Positions 1 through 8,996 of a DNA stretch of 64,000 bases are shown in pieces. This DNA is from Halorubrum vacuolatum. Its GTDB lineage: Archaea; Halobacteriota; Halobacteria; Halobacteriales; Haloferacaceae. The notes under the pieces are model-generated. The model worked only from the letters and a program-made list of their open reading frames with translations. It was not told where the DNA came from and did not search any database. Positions within the stretch are counted from its first letter, which is position 1; the number at the start of each line of letters is the position of its first letter. The DNA is taken from NCBI RefSeq assembly GCF_900188065.1, contig NZ_FZNQ01000013.1:25733-89732 (forward strand), in the 5' to 3' direction. The position numbers and the translations under genes were made by a program.

Positions 1-2
1 AG

Positions 3-917
3 TTCGAGCGGATCGCCGAACGGACGCCGCCTCGATTAGACCGCGAGGAGGTCATCGCTCGGGTGATCGCCGACGATGCGAGCGTCGAGGCGGTGATCGA
101 GGAGTTGACCGCGACGCCGGAGACGGAAGGCGACGAGACGGAGGACGGCGAGGACCCGACGGAGCCGGAACGAACCGAGGAGGAGGAAACGATCCGGCGG
201 CTTCGCGAGCGGGTCGACCGGCTCGAATCACACACCGAATCGCTCGAGGACGACCTCGCGGATCGGGACGGGCGGATCGACGAGTTGGAGACGGCGCTCG
301 AGGAGGCGAAACGCGAGGAGCGGATCGAAGCTCGCAGCCGCCGGATCGTCTCCCGGCTCGAACGTGAAACCGACCGGCTCGAACGCGAACGCGACGACGC
401 ACGCGAACGGGTCGATGAGCTCCGGACGAAAGTGGAGACGCTGAAGCGGCTGTGGAAACTCGATCACACGAACTTCGCCGACGTCGCCGGCGGGCGGGAC
501 CTGATCACCGTAAAGCCCGTCGCACAGTTCACGCTCGATGAGATCGACGCGGCGGTCGAAGCGTACGGGATCGCCGCCGGCGACGTGGTCTACCTCCGGG
601 ACGCGTCGGGTGCGGGCCGGCGAACCGCCGAGCGACTCGCCGATCACGAGCCACGCGCGGTGATCCGCGACGGAAACCTCTCCGACGACGCCGACGCGGT
701 GCTGTTTGAGCGCTCGATCCCCGTCGTCCCCGTCGAGGACGTGCCGGTTCGGGAGGTCGACGAACTCGCTATCGTCGACGAGGCGGCACTGGAGACGGCG
801 ATCGACGAGTGGCACGAGCGGGCCGCCGAGCGAGCCCGAGAGGAGAAGGCCGAACGACTCGATCGGATCATCTCCGAGCATCGCGCGGGGACGACGCTGC
901 CGGAGACCGAGGAGTAG
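3..917 (+). CDS. DUF460-family protein, C-terminal part (5' end outside window)
   Basis: The reading frame is open from base 3, so the gene begins upstream and only the last 304 residues are seen. The visible part starts with an acidic segment, then a long charged coiled coil (roughly nucleotides 180-440), then a conserved globular C-terminal domain beginning near 'LKRLWKLDHTNF'. That C-terminal domain is what I remember as the end of the archaeal DUF460 family, usually about 650 residues with an RNase H-like N-terminal fold. The N-terminal catalytic part is not in the window, so activity cannot be judged. tyrS follows 78 nt downstream with its own promoter. The family assignment is from memory and the function is unknown. 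Confidence 0.75.
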   Translation, partial: FERIAERTPPRLDREEVIARVIADDASVEAVIEELTATPETEGDETEDGEDPTEPERTEEEETIRRLRERVDRLESHTESLEDDLADRDGRIDELETALEEAKREERIEARSRRIVSRLERETDRLERERDDARERVDELRTKVETLKRLWKLDHTNFADVAGGRDLITVKPVAQFTLDEIDAAVEAYGIAAGDVVYLRDASGAGRRTAERLADHEPRAVIRDGNLSDDADAVLFERSIPVVPVEDVPVREVDELAIVDEAALETAIDEWHERAAERAREEKAERLDRIISEHRAGTTLPETEE

Positions 918-965
918 CGGACGAGAACGCAGAACGGGACCGAAACCCGACCGCCTTCCAGAAGT

Positions 966-971
966 CATATG
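966..971 (+). promoter_or_regulatory. TATA-like box of tyrS
   Basis: CATATG lies 30 nt upstream of the ATG at 996, the spacing of a leaderless haloarchaeal transcript. It argues against the in-frame ATG at 969, which overlaps this box. Confidence 0.5.
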
Positions 972-995
972 TCCGGTAACCACACAGACGGACGT

Positions 996-1982
996 ATGGA
1001 TGCCCACGAGCTGATCACCCGGAACGTGGCCGAGGTGGTCACCGAGGCGGAGATCGAGGCGTTAGCCGAAGACCCCGAGGGAAAACGGGCGTACGTCGGC
1101 TATGAGCCCTCGGGCGTGCTCCACATCGGTCACATGCTCACGGCGAACAAGCTCATCGACCTCCAAGAGGCGGGCTTCGAGGTGACGGTGCTTCTCGCGG
1201 ACGTTCACGCCTACCTCAACGATAAGGGCTCGTTCGAGGAGATCCGCCGCACGGCCGAGCGGATGCGCGATCAGTTCATCGCCTACGGCCTCGAGGAGTC
1301 GCGCACGCAGTTCGTCCTCGGCTCCGACTTCCAGCTCGATGACGACTACACCCTCGATCTGCATGCGCTCGGGCTGGAGACGACGATCGCCCGCGCGGAG
1401 CGCGCCATGGCCGAGATCAAATCGGGCGATTCGGTGAAGGTCTCACAGGCGGTCTACCCGCTGATGCAGGCGCTCGATATCCCCTATCTCGGCGTCGACC
1501 TCGCCGTCGGCGGGATGGAACAGCGAAAGGTTCACATGCTCGCACGGGATGTCCTCCCCGGAATCGACCGGGAGCCACCGACGAGCCTCCACACCCCGCT
1601 CATCGCGGATCTCACCACCGGTGCGGGGAAGATGTCCTCCAGTATGGGTGTCACCATCTCGATGGAGGATTCCCGCGAGGAGATCGACGCCAAAGTCGAG
1701 AAGGCGTACTGCCCCCCGACCGCGGAGCCGGAGCCGACCGGCGAGGGGATCGAACGGGAGAACCCCGTGCTCCAGATATTCGAATACCACGTCTTCCCGC
1801 GGTTCGAGACGGTCGTCGTCGAACGACCTGAGAAGTACGGCGGTGACCTCGTCTATGACGAGTACGCCCCGCTCGAAGCCGACCTCGAGTCGGGCGAACT
1901 CCACCCGGCGGACGCGAAGGGCGCGCTCGCGACATATCTCGATCGACTGATCGCACCCGGACGTGAACAGCTGGCTGAGTGA
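996..1982 (+). CDS. tyrS: Tyrosyl-tRNA synthetase
   Basis: Class Ic aminoacyl-tRNA synthetase that charges tRNA-Tyr in the cytoplasm. The 328-residue protein has the HIGH signature at residues 43-46 (LHIGHM) and the KMSSS loop at about 212-216 (GKMSSSMG), with the archaeal/eukaryotic-type Rossmann core and a short C-terminal anticodon-binding part. Length is normal for archaeal TyrRS. The ATG at 996 is preferred over the one at 969 because a TATA-like CATATG sits 30 nt upstream and the protein then begins MDAHELITRN, as I remember for haloarchaeal TyrRS. It stands alone; the next gene has its own promoter. Confidence 0.96.
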   Translation: MDAHELITRNVAEVVTEAEIEALAEDPEGKRAYVGYEPSGVLHIGHMLTANKLIDLQEAGFEVTVLLADVHAYLNDKGSFEEIRRTAERMRDQFIAYGLEESRTQFVLGSDFQLDDDYTLDLHALGLETTIARAERAMAEIKSGDSVKVSQAVYPLMQALDIPYLGVDLAVGGMEQRKVHMLARDVLPGIDREPPTSLHTPLIADLTTGAGKMSSSMGVTISMEDSREEIDAKVEKAYCPPTAEPEPTGEGIERENPVLQIFEYHVFPRFETVVVERPEKYGGDLVYDEYAPLEADLESGELHPADAKGALATYLDRLIAPGREQLAE

Positions 1983-2003
1983 GCCGCGGGACGCCCCGAC
2001 TCC

Positions 2004-2010
2004 TTATATA
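2004..2010 (+). promoter_or_regulatory. TATA box for the pilus/secretion-like locus
   Basis: TTATATA lies 29 nt upstream of the ATG at 2033. It fits a leaderless start for the first gene of the 2-12 kb locus and lies just past the tyrS stop. Confidence 0.65.
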
Positions 2011-2032
2011 TCGAGACGCGGCCACCACCTCC

Positions 2033-2839
2033 ATGTTCGCGAACGGTGTCACTCGGGGTTCCGGGGGACGTTCGAGTCGAAGGAATGATCGACCGGTTCG
2101 AACGGACGGCGGAGCGGCGACGAAAACGGACGGTGGATCGAGGACAACGGCCGACGAGAGCACGGACATCGGTGTCGATCCCGCAGGAAACGACCGAATT
2201 CGAGGCGACGACACCGAACCGAACGGTCGAAACGACGCGGCCGGAAACGACGAGTGGCGGCTCGAAGAGCGGCTCCGCGCGGTCGAGCGCGCCCTGACCG
2301 GCGGCGGGCGTCCCGTCGCTGATCTCGAGCCGGGCGCGGCGGCCGCCGACGAGCGGGAGCGTCTCGACGAGCGATTGTGTGATCTCGAGTCCCGTGTCGA
2401 GGAGTTGGAGGCGGCCACCCAGGCGGTCCGCGGTTACGTCGGGGCGGTTCGGGCGGTCAACTGCGAGGTCGAGCGCCGTGCCGACCTCGCGTTGGCGGCC
2501 GCAACCGAGGCGCGCGCGGAGGGCGCACGAAAAGCGGAGGACTGTGCCGAGGACGAGATGCGGTCCGGAACCGACGGGACGGCCGTCGGCGCGGACGAGC
2601 GTGACCCGCTTGACGCCCCCGCGGTCGCCGCCGCGCTTCCAGACGCTCGGTTGGAAGCAGCAGGCCACGGACGGGCGGCGGATCCGGAGAACGTCGGGGG
2701 CAACCGTGACGATACGTCGGGGGAGGACGGAACGATCAACGGCAGCGCCGGCGATGACGGACAACCGAAGGAGGAACGGTCGAAGGATCGATCGGCTTCA
2801 GCGTCGACGGCGCTCAAGCGGCTCAGGGAGGTGTTGTAA
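2033..2839 (+). CDS. Haloarchaeal coiled-coil protein (DUF7310-like), first gene of secretion-like locus
   Basis: A 268-residue, highly charged protein. The N-terminal third is low-complexity and rich in Thr, Arg and Gly. A heptad-like segment follows, with a repeated pattern around 'LEERLRAVERAL' and 'RLDERLCDLESRVEELEAAT', that is a coiled coil (about residues 75-150). The C-terminus is acidic and disordered, ending in a short basic helix (ALKRLREVL). No signal peptide or membrane segment is visible. I remember haloarchaeal proteins of this type as DUF7310. Position before a secretion ATPase suggests a cytoplasmic accessory or scaffold role; this is inference. The ATG at 2033 is chosen over the upstream GTG at 1979 because of the TATA box at 2004-2010. 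Confidence 0.7.
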   Translation: MFANGVTRGSGGRSSRRNDRPVRTDGGAATKTDGGSRTTADESTDIGVDPAGNDRIRGDDTEPNGRNDAAGNDEWRLEERLRAVERALTGGGRPVADLEPGAAAADERERLDERLCDLESRVEELEAATQAVRGYVGAVRAVNCEVERRADLALAAATEARAEGARKAEDCAEDEMRSGTDGTAVGADERDPLDAPAVAAALPDARLEAAGHGRAADPENVGGNRDDTSGEDGTINGSAGDDGQPKEERSKDRSASASTALKRLREVL

Positions 2840-2948
2840 TCGTGGAGAACGGGTGGACGAGCGAGACGGGTGACAAACCAGCGGACGGATCGAGCACGTA
2901 TGCGGATCGCTGCCACCGAACCGTAGGCAGGGTGGACGGAAGCGATCC

Positions 2949-3470
2949 GTGATCCGCGCGGTGCTTGCGGTGCTCGTCGCCGTCGCGCTGCTCGCCGTGA
3001 CCGCACCGGCGCTTGAGACCGCCCGAACGGACACGACCGCCGAACGGCTCAACGTCGAAGCGGAGCGCCTGGAGCGGCACGCCGGCGCATTGACTGCGGA
3101 CGCGGTCGCCGTCGACGATCCGACGCTTGCCGCCCGAAAGACCGTCACCGTTCGGGTGCCCTCGGGATTCACCACCGCCCCGATAGAGCGGGTCGTCATC
3201 GGCACTCCGGAGACGATACCGGGGGTTGCGACCGATGACGAGCGCGATGTGACGGGCCCCTCCGATATGACCGGGACGACCGCCGATATCGTGTTCGTGT
3301 ATCAGTTCACCGGCGCCGAACCGGAGGCCATCCCTATCACCACTCCCACGGGGGCGGAACTCGATGTCATCGACGGACCGATCCACCTCCGACATGGTGG
3401 GGAAACCCGGGTGCGGCTGTCGTTGATCGACGACGGAGAACCGACGGTTCGTCTCACCCGCGTCGGGTGA
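2949..3470 (+). CDS. Membrane-anchored haloarchaeal protein (DUF7311-like)
   Basis: A 173-residue protein with a GTG start. One hydrophobic segment is at the very N-terminus (about residues 2-22, alanine/valine/leucine rich), with no clear signal-peptidase or prepilin site. The rest reads as an extracytoplasmic beta-rich domain (runs such as 'TVTVRVPSGF' and 'ADIVFVYQF'). It sits between the coiled-coil protein and the secretion ATPase on the same strand. I remember this as DUF7311, found beside pilus-type ATPases in haloarchaea. It could be a minor pilin-like or periplasm-facing component, but no pilin motif is evident and the function is unknown. Confidence 0.65.
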   Translation: MIRAVLAVLVAVALLAVTAPALETARTDTTAERLNVEAERLERHAGALTADAVAVDDPTLAARKTVTVRVPSGFTTAPIERVVIGTPETIPGVATDDERDVTGPSDMTGTTADIVFVYQFTGAEPEAIPITTPTGAELDVIDGPIHLRHGGETRVRLSLIDDGEPTVRLTRVG

Positions 3471-3474
3471 CGAG

Positions 3475-3481
3475 TTAAATA
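3475..3481 (+). promoter_or_regulatory. TATA box of the secretion ATPase gene
   Basis: TTAAATA lies 29 nt upstream of the ATG at 3504, just after the stop of the preceding gene. It supports an internal promoter and the 3504 start. Confidence 0.6.
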
Positions 3482-3503
3482 CGATGTGGGAGCCAGCGAC
3501 CCC

Positions 3504-5489
3504 ATGACGTTCGATCCCCCGACAGCGTCCATCGGACGCTCGCTCCGCCGGACCGTCGGTGACTCACTGGACGAGTACGTTGGGCAGATATTACGGTTCG
3601 GATGGGTAGATGGCCGATTCGAAGCCGCCCTTGAAGCGGTCGCTCCCGACGATGGAACGTCCGACGGCTGTGGCTGTTCGGCGACGTTTCATGAGCCGAC
3701 CGGAACGGACATCGGCGACCACGTCGTGCTCGTCGTCGACGCGGACGACTGTCCCGGTCGAGGTGACCTCGCTTCGAGCCAGGCCTGTCGGGCCACCGTC
3801 GTCCGGGCGCTCACCGACCGCGATGCCGACACGATCCGAACCCGATCCGGCGGGCGGGAGCGTCGGTATGCGGGACGGGCGGCGGCGCTACTCCTCGCCG
3901 CCGGGCGGTTCCGCGAACGGGTCCGGTTTCATGAGGACCGGCTGGCGGACCGAGTCGCCCGCGATCCGCTGGGTGCGGCCCGGGAGGCTTCCGGGCGTGC
4001 CGGAGTACCGAAGCGGATCGCAGCCGAAACCGGGCTCGAAGCCATCGCCACCGAAGCCGTCGACGACGCGGACGCCTTCAGGGCGCAGATCGGACCGTCG
4101 ATCGCCGCGGCCCGGATCGTCGCCGAACCCCCGGCGGAGGCGAGGCTGATCGATCGCTGGGAGGTGGACACCGGCGCGGTGATCCGGTTATATGAAGGAA
4201 CGGATGCGCTCCGAACGTATCACCTCACGCCGCCGACGGCCGATTTCACGGACGAAGCGCTCGCGACGCTCGATGCTGCCCGCGAGCGCCTCGTTCGGGA
4301 TCCGATCGGGGGCGATCGCGCCCCGTATCGCGCCGTGCGGGCCGTCGCGTCGGCCGAGGACCCCGTCGAGGACCTCCATGAGACGCTACGGAGACACACG
4401 AGCGGCCACGGAATGCTCGAACACGTCTTCGCCGACGAACGTGTCGGCGACGCCACGCTCACCGCGCCGGTGACGGAGAATCCGCTCCGGGTCGTCGTCG
4501 ACGGCGAACGGTGTCACAGCAACATCTGGGTGCCACCGACTGGAGCGGCGACGCTCGCCTCCCGGCTTCGGCGCGCGAGCGGACGATCCTTTTCACGGGC
4601 GAGTCCAACGCTCGATGCGACCCTCGAGACGGAGTCCGGGTCCGTTCGGGTGGCGGCGACCACCCCGCCCGCGAGCGACGGCCTATCGTTCACCTTCCGC
4701 CGCGGCGACCCCGGCGCGTGGACGCTCGCCCGCCTCGTCGAGGTCGGGACGTTGACGCCGGCGGCGGCGGGGTTGCTCTCCGTGGCGGTCGAGCACGGCG
4801 TCTCCGGACTCATCGCCGGTGGGCGCGGCGCCGGGAAAACGACGATGCTCGGCTCGTTGCTCTTCGAGCTGCCGCCGAGAACGCGTTCGTTGCTGATCGA
4901 GGACACGCCCGAGCTTCCTGTCGACGCCCTCGCCGCCGTCGGGCGCGACGTACAACGCCTTCGCGTCGGTGACGGTGCCGAACCGTCACCGCGATCGGCG
5001 GTGCGAACGGCGCTCCGGCTCGGATCGGGGGCGCTCGTCGTCGGGGAGGTCCGTGGCGAGGAGGCGGCGGCGCTGTACGAGGCGATGCGGGTCGGTGCCG
5101 CGGGTGAAACCGTCCTCGGAACGATCCACGGCGAGGATCCCGAAGCCGTCAGGGAGCGTGTCGTCTCGGATCTCGGCGTTCCGGTCACGTCGTTCGCGAC
5201 GACCGATCTCGTCGTGATCGTTGACGATCGGCGTGTCGAGACGATCGCTGAGGTGTGCGATCGCGGCGGCGAGATCGGATTCGAGGCGCTCTTCGAACGC
5301 ACCTCGGAGGGACTCGTGGCGTCCGGTCGGATCGATCGTGGGGAGAGCCATCTCATCGAATCGGTAACGGGATCGTCCGGGGAGTACGCGGCGACGCGTG
5401 AAGTCATCGAGGCTCGAACGACGGCGATCGGCCGGGCCGTCGAGACACGGCGGCTCGATCCGCGACGATACGTGGAGGGACGAGGATGA
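3504..5489 (+). CDS. Type II/IV secretion system ATPase (VirB11/GspE/FlaI superfamily)
   Basis: Predicted cytoplasmic hexameric ATPase that powers assembly of a pilus or secretion apparatus. The 661-residue protein has an N-terminal substrate or partner domain (about 1-340) and a C-terminal motor. The Walker A motif is GGRGAGKTT with its lysine near residue 445. An Asp box follows (LLIEDTPELP), then a Walker B region (ALVVGEVRGEEA) and a His box (GTIHGEDPEAV). All landmark motifs are present, so it is probably active. The stop overlaps the start of the TadC-like membrane protein by 4 nt (ATGA), implying translational coupling and a shared complex. A typical archaellum FlaI neighbourhood (fla accessory genes) is absent, so this is a separate machine. 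Confidence 0.9.
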   Translation: MTFDPPTASIGRSLRRTVGDSLDEYVGQILRFGWVDGRFEAALEAVAPDDGTSDGCGCSATFHEPTGTDIGDHVVLVVDADDCPGRGDLASSQACRATVVRALTDRDADTIRTRSGGRERRYAGRAAALLLAAGRFRERVRFHEDRLADRVARDPLGAAREASGRAGVPKRIAAETGLEAIATEAVDDADAFRAQIGPSIAAARIVAEPPAEARLIDRWEVDTGAVIRLYEGTDALRTYHLTPPTADFTDEALATLDAARERLVRDPIGGDRAPYRAVRAVASAEDPVEDLHETLRRHTSGHGMLEHVFADERVGDATLTAPVTENPLRVVVDGERCHSNIWVPPTGAATLASRLRRASGRSFSRASPTLDATLETESGSVRVAATTPPASDGLSFTFRRGDPGAWTLARLVEVGTLTPAAAGLLSVAVEHGVSGLIAGGRGAGKTTMLGSLLFELPPRTRSLLIEDTPELPVDALAAVGRDVQRLRVGDGAEPSPRSAVRTALRLGSGALVVGEVRGEEAAALYEAMRVGAAGETVLGTIHGEDPEAVRERVVSDLGVPVTSFATTDLVVIVDDRRVETIAEVCDRGGEIGFEALFERTSEGLVASGRIDRGESHLIESVTGSSGEYAATREVIEARTTAIGRAVETRRLDPRRYVEGRG

Positions 5490-7366
5490 CCGGCGACGAC
5501 GGGGGTCGCCGCGCGATGACCGAGTTGGGAACGGTGTTCAACGGGAAGGCGGCGGATTCGAGGACGGCGATGACGGGATCGACGGACGACCTTCAGCGGG
5601 CGCTCACGTTCCTTGGATGGGACGTGAGCCGGGATCGGATCGTGGAGGCGGGATACGTGGCAGGTGGCGTACTCGCGGCGCTCGGTGTGATCCCCGCGGC
5701 GTGGTGGTTCGGGATATTTCCGGGCATCGTCGTCGGGATGGCCGTGGGGACGGCGACAGTCCACGCGGTCCATCGAGCGCCGATATGGTGTGCGACGCTC
5801 AGACGGACGCGAGCGTTAGGGGCGGCTCCCGGCTTGGTTGGACGGCTCGTGTTACGGATGCGGCTCGATCCGTCGACCGAGCGTGCCGTTCGGTTCGCCG
5901 CCCGAACCGGCGAGGGACCGCTCGCCGACGATCTGGCCGCCTACGAACGGCGTCACGTCGATTCCCCGACGAGCGGCCTGGATAGGTTCGCCCGCGAATG
6001 GCGGCCGTGGTTCCCCGCTCTGGATCGAGCCGTCACGCTCGTTCGGACGGCCGCATCCACGCCGCCGAATCGACGGGACCGTTCGCTCGATCGCGCGCTC
6101 GACGCCGTGCTCTCCGGCACGACGGATCGGCTCGCCGCGTTCGTCGGTGACGTGCAGGGTCCCGTCTCCGCGCTCTACGCGTTCGGCGTGTTGTTGCCGC
6201 TCGCGCTGATCGCCCTCCTTCCCGCTGCAGCCGCTTCGGGGGTCCCGATCGGGCCGGCTGTCGTCGCCGTGCTCTATCTGATCGGTCTGCCGATCGGCCT
6301 GCTCGCTGCCGGGGCGTGGCTCCTCTCGCGACGGCCTGTCGCCTTCCCGCCGCCGGTCGTCGACGCCGATCACCCGGAGGTCCCACGGCGAGGACCGATG
6401 GCGACGGCGGCTGGGATCGTCTCCGGAGGGGTGGCCGCCCTCGTGTCGGGAATACTCGTCGAGCCGTGGACGATCCCGATTGCCGGTGCCGGCGTCGGAA
6501 TCGGGGTCGCACTGCTCGTCTTCGCCCGGCCACGACGGCGCGTCCTCACGCAGATCCGGGCGGTGGAACGTGGGCTGCCGGACGCGATGACCGTCATCGG
6601 CGGGGACGTCGCCGAGGGGGTGTCGGTCGAGCGGGCGATCGCGGAGGCGAGCGAACGTATCGACGGCGCGACCGGACGACTGTTGCGGCGTGCAGCACGT
6701 CGAAGCCGGACCCTCCGTGTCGGTGTTCGTGAGGCGTTTATCGGCCACGGGGGGCCGGCTGAGACGATCCCTTCACCGCGGGTGCACGGGGGCGTCTCGT
6801 TGCTCGCCGTCGCCGCCCGGGAAGGCGACCCCGCCGGCGACGTGATACTCGACCTCGCCGATCAGTTGGAGCGGTTGCGTGAACTCGAGCGGGAGTCGCG
6901 ACGGCAGTTGGCGACCGTGACGGGAACGCTATTAAATACCGCCGCGGTCTTCGCACCCCTCGTCGGCGGTGCGACCGTGGCGCTCGCGACCGGGATCGAC
7001 GCGACCGGATCGCTGAGCGGAAGCGGCCTCGGCGCGCTCACCGATGTCGGGACGATGACGACGGATCCGGCGGCGACGGGTTCGGCGGCCACCGACCCGG
7101 GAGCAGTCACGGCGGGCGACCAACCGCCGGAAACGGACACGGACGGCGGATCGGCCGATAAAGTCGAAACGGGGCTGACCGTCCCCGTCCTCGGGCTGAT
7201 CGTCGGGACGTACGTTCTGCTGCTCGCCGTGATCCTCACCGCGCTGGCGACTGGGCTTGAACGGGGGTTCGATCCCACGCTCATCGCGTATCGAACGGGT
7301 ATCGCGCTGCCGACGGCGAGTGCGACATACCTCGTCGCGTTCGTCGGCGCGGGCGCGTTGCTGTGA
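5486..7366 (+). CDS. Type II secretion system F / TadC-like membrane platform protein
   Basis: Polytopic membrane partner of the preceding ATPase. The 626-residue protein has hydrophobic blocks at about 50-95, 215-275, 305-345 and two near the C-terminus. Between them lie cytoplasmic helical regions of T2SSF type, for example 'LPDAMTVIGGDVAEGVSVERAIAEASE', a recognisable TadC-like stretch. A Gly/Thr/Asp-rich low-complexity loop lies before the last membrane segments. In pilus systems this protein anchors the ATPase and feeds pilin subunits. The 4-nt overlap with the ATPase gene supports a common operon. Start 5486 is chosen for that overlap; the in-frame ATGs at 5516 and 5570 are alternatives. 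Confidence 0.85.
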   Translation: MTGDDGGRRAMTELGTVFNGKAADSRTAMTGSTDDLQRALTFLGWDVSRDRIVEAGYVAGGVLAALGVIPAAWWFGIFPGIVVGMAVGTATVHAVHRAPIWCATLRRTRALGAAPGLVGRLVLRMRLDPSTERAVRFAARTGEGPLADDLAAYERRHVDSPTSGLDRFAREWRPWFPALDRAVTLVRTAASTPPNRRDRSLDRALDAVLSGTTDRLAAFVGDVQGPVSALYAFGVLLPLALIALLPAAAASGVPIGPAVVAVLYLIGLPIGLLAAGAWLLSRRPVAFPPPVVDADHPEVPRRGPMATAAGIVSGGVAALVSGILVEPWTIPIAGAGVGIGVALLVFARPRRRVLTQIRAVERGLPDAMTVIGGDVAEGVSVERAIAEASERIDGATGRLLRRAARRSRTLRVGVREAFIGHGGPAETIPSPRVHGGVSLLAVAAREGDPAGDVILDLADQLERLRELERESRRQLATVTGTLLNTAAVFAPLVGGATVALATGIDATGSLSGSGLGALTDVGTMTTDPAATGSAATDPGAVTAGDQPPETDTDGGSADKVETGLTVPVLGLIVGTYVLLLAVILTALATGLERGFDPTLIAYRTGIALPTASATYLVAFVGAGALL

Positions 7367-7451
7367 TCGACCGACGGTATCTGAGGAAGCGATCCCCGGA
7401 GTGGCTCACGGCGGAAGGGGTGGCCCGAGCGCGGATCGCCACGGCCGACAG

Positions 7452-7459
7452 TTTACATA
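7452..7459 (+). promoter_or_regulatory. TATA-like box of the gene at 7482
   Basis: TTTACATA lies 30 nt before the ATG at 7482. It indicates a leaderless start and a second promoter within the locus. Confidence 0.55.
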
Positions 7460-7481
7460 CGATATCGAGGCCAACCGACCT

Positions 7482-7961
7482 ATGTTCGATGCACCCATCG
7501 ACGCGACGTACGCGTGGCTCGGTATCGCACTCGTCAGCGTCGTGACTGCCGGCGTGGTCGCGTCGCTCCCGTCGTCACCGCCGCCGGACGCGGCCGGTGT
7601 CGCACACACGATCGACTCCGTCGCCGACGGTGAACACCCGGCGACCGCGGAACACGGCCTCGGAGCCGACCGGATCCGACTCACCGACCGGAGCGTCGCG
7701 CTCGAAACCGGTGACGAGGTCGCCCACACGACGCTGCTCGCACCACGGATCACGCCGGTTTTGACGTGGGAGGAGGGATCGGATGACCTCCGACGCGTGC
7801 TCAAGGGCGTCCCGCCGGAGCAGGTTTTCGACGATCCGGGCGCGTTCGAGGACGCCGCCCGGGATGCCCGGGCGGCCGATCACGAGTGGCATCCCGCACC
7901 GAACAGGCTGCGAGTCCGGCAGGCTCACTACGACGATGTTCGGGTCACCCTTGTCGGATAG
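7482..7961 (+). CDS. Small membrane-anchored protein (DUF7283-like)
   Basis: A 159-residue protein with one hydrophobic segment near the N-terminus (about residues 9-29: 'YAWLGIALVSVVTAGVVASL') and an outside-facing soluble domain. Proline and aspartate follow the membrane segment. It belongs to the run of small N-anchored proteins after the TadC-like gene. I remember the family as DUF7283 of haloarchaea. The arrangement of short N-terminal hydrophobic helix plus globular head resembles a pilin or pseudopilin, but I see no canonical prepilin peptidase site. Start chosen from the TATA-like box at 7452-7459. Confidence 0.65.
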   Translation: MFDAPIDATYAWLGIALVSVVTAGVVASLPSSPPPDAAGVAHTIDSVADGEHPATAEHGLGADRIRLTDRSVALETGDEVAHTTLLAPRITPVLTWEEGSDDLRRVLKGVPPEQVFDDPGAFEDAARDARAADHEWHPAPNRLRVRQAHYDDVRVTLVG

Positions 7962-7968
7962 AACAACG

Positions 7969-8448
7969 ATGGTGGGCGGAACGCACGACGTGGGAGCCGG
8001 TCGAGTAGCGCGGACGGAACGAGCAGTGCAGACGGAGCGGGCATGGCAGACGGAACGAGCGGCCGTCGAACCGGTTGCGGCCCTCATCGCGCTCGTCGCC
8101 GTCGGCCTCGCACTCGGCCTCTACACCGTTGCATTGAGCGACGCCGAACCGGAGCAGGAGAACGGATCCGCGACGACAGTCCTCGAACGGATCGAACGAG
8201 AATCGAGCGTCGGCGGCATCGTGCATCCCGACCGGCTGGATATCCCGACAGACGGATCACAGATGGGGGTCGCGGTCGAGTTGCGAACCCGCTCGGAGAC
8301 GTGGCGACTCCGGAGTGGATCGGATCCGCCGTCGCTTCGGGGCGGGGACACGGCCCGGGAGACCGCCGTCGCCGAGCGGGCCGTCACGGTGAGGGTCGGC
8401 CCTGGACGGAACGTACCGGGAACGCTCCGTGTGGTGGTGCGCGGATGA
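7969..8448 (+). CDS. Pilin-like N-anchored protein (DUF7285-like)
   Basis: A 159-residue protein with a charged N-terminal stretch (three repeats of a 'RTERA/QTERA' type), then 'AAVEPVAALIALVAVGLALG', a hydrophobic helix at about residues 30-50. The '(A)VEP' before the helix recalls the '(A)VSP' start of mature haloarchaeal pilins; this is resemblance only. The remainder is a small outside domain. I remember it as DUF7285. Its stop overlaps the next gene's start (ATGA), so the two are probably co-translated. It could be a pilin-like subunit of the apparatus built by the upstream ATPase and TadC-like protein. Confidence 0.65.
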   Translation: MVGGTHDVGAGRVARTERAVQTERAWQTERAAVEPVAALIALVAVGLALGLYTVALSDAEPEQENGSATTVLERIERESSVGGIVHPDRLDIPTDGSQMGVAVELRTRSETWRLRSGSDPPSLRGGDTARETAVAERAVTVRVGPGRNVPGTLRVVVRG

Positions 8449-8996
8449 CGAGCACCGTCCTGGACGTGACGGTCATGCTGCTCTGTGTCTCCGCGAGCGT
8501 CGTCGCCCTCGTTGCCGTCGACGACGGGACGTCGACTGCAGCCCCGGACGCGGAATCGGCCGCCGATCGGCTCGCGACCGAAACCGCCACCGTCGGGGTG
8601 GGTGAGACGGTCGAATCGCTCACATCCCCGAAGGTCGTTATCGGGGATACCGAAGGGACTATCCATGCGACACTGGCCGAACTCCTGGTGATGGTCGCCG
8701 AAATCGACGAAGGGGACGACGCGCGGGCGAAAGGGTCCGCTGATGAACGGATGCAGGCGATCGAGGAGTTTCGTACGACGGTCATCGAAACGGTCTCCGA
8801 ACGTCTCGGGCCACGGGTTCGGATAGACGTCCATGCGGCGACGGACGACGGATCGATCACCGACACCGTGGACGTCGCCGTGGGCGACACACCGCCACGA
8901 AGCACCGACGTGAACACCGCCGTCGTGTCCGCACCGGGACCCCGCACCGACGGCGGACGGGTGAACGGATGGCGAGTGATCGTTCGGACGTGGTGA
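8445..8996 (+). CDS. Membrane-anchored haloarchaeal protein (DUF7284-like)
   Basis: A 183-residue protein with an N-terminal hydrophobic segment (about residues 5-25, 'VLDVTVMLLCVSASVVALVA') and a soluble domain with two predicted helices around 'TLAELLVMVAEID' and 'RMQAIEEFRTTVIETVSERLG'. It overlaps the preceding gene by 4 nt and the following large gene by up to 28 nt, so it is tightly coupled within the operon. I remember it as DUF7284. No enzymatic motif is visible. The likely location is the outer face of the cytoplasmic membrane; the role is unknown. Confidence 0.65.
   Translation: MTSTVLDVTVMLLCVSASVVALVAVDDGTSTAAPDAESAADRLATETATVGVGETVESLTSPKVVIGDTEGTIHATLAELLVMVAEIDEGDDARAKGSADERMQAIEEFRTTVIETVSERLGPRVRIDVHAATDDGSITDTVDVAVGDTPPRSTDVNTAVVSAPGPRTDGGRVNGWRVIVRTW

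Noticed and set aside
969..995. Upstream ATG start for tyrS
   Set aside because: It overlaps the TATA-like box that fits the ATG at 996, and adds residues outside the family pattern.
3504..5489. Archaellum FlaI identity for the ATPase
   Set aside because: No archaellin, FlaJ-type chemotaxis or fla accessory genes are nearby and the N-terminal domain is much longer.
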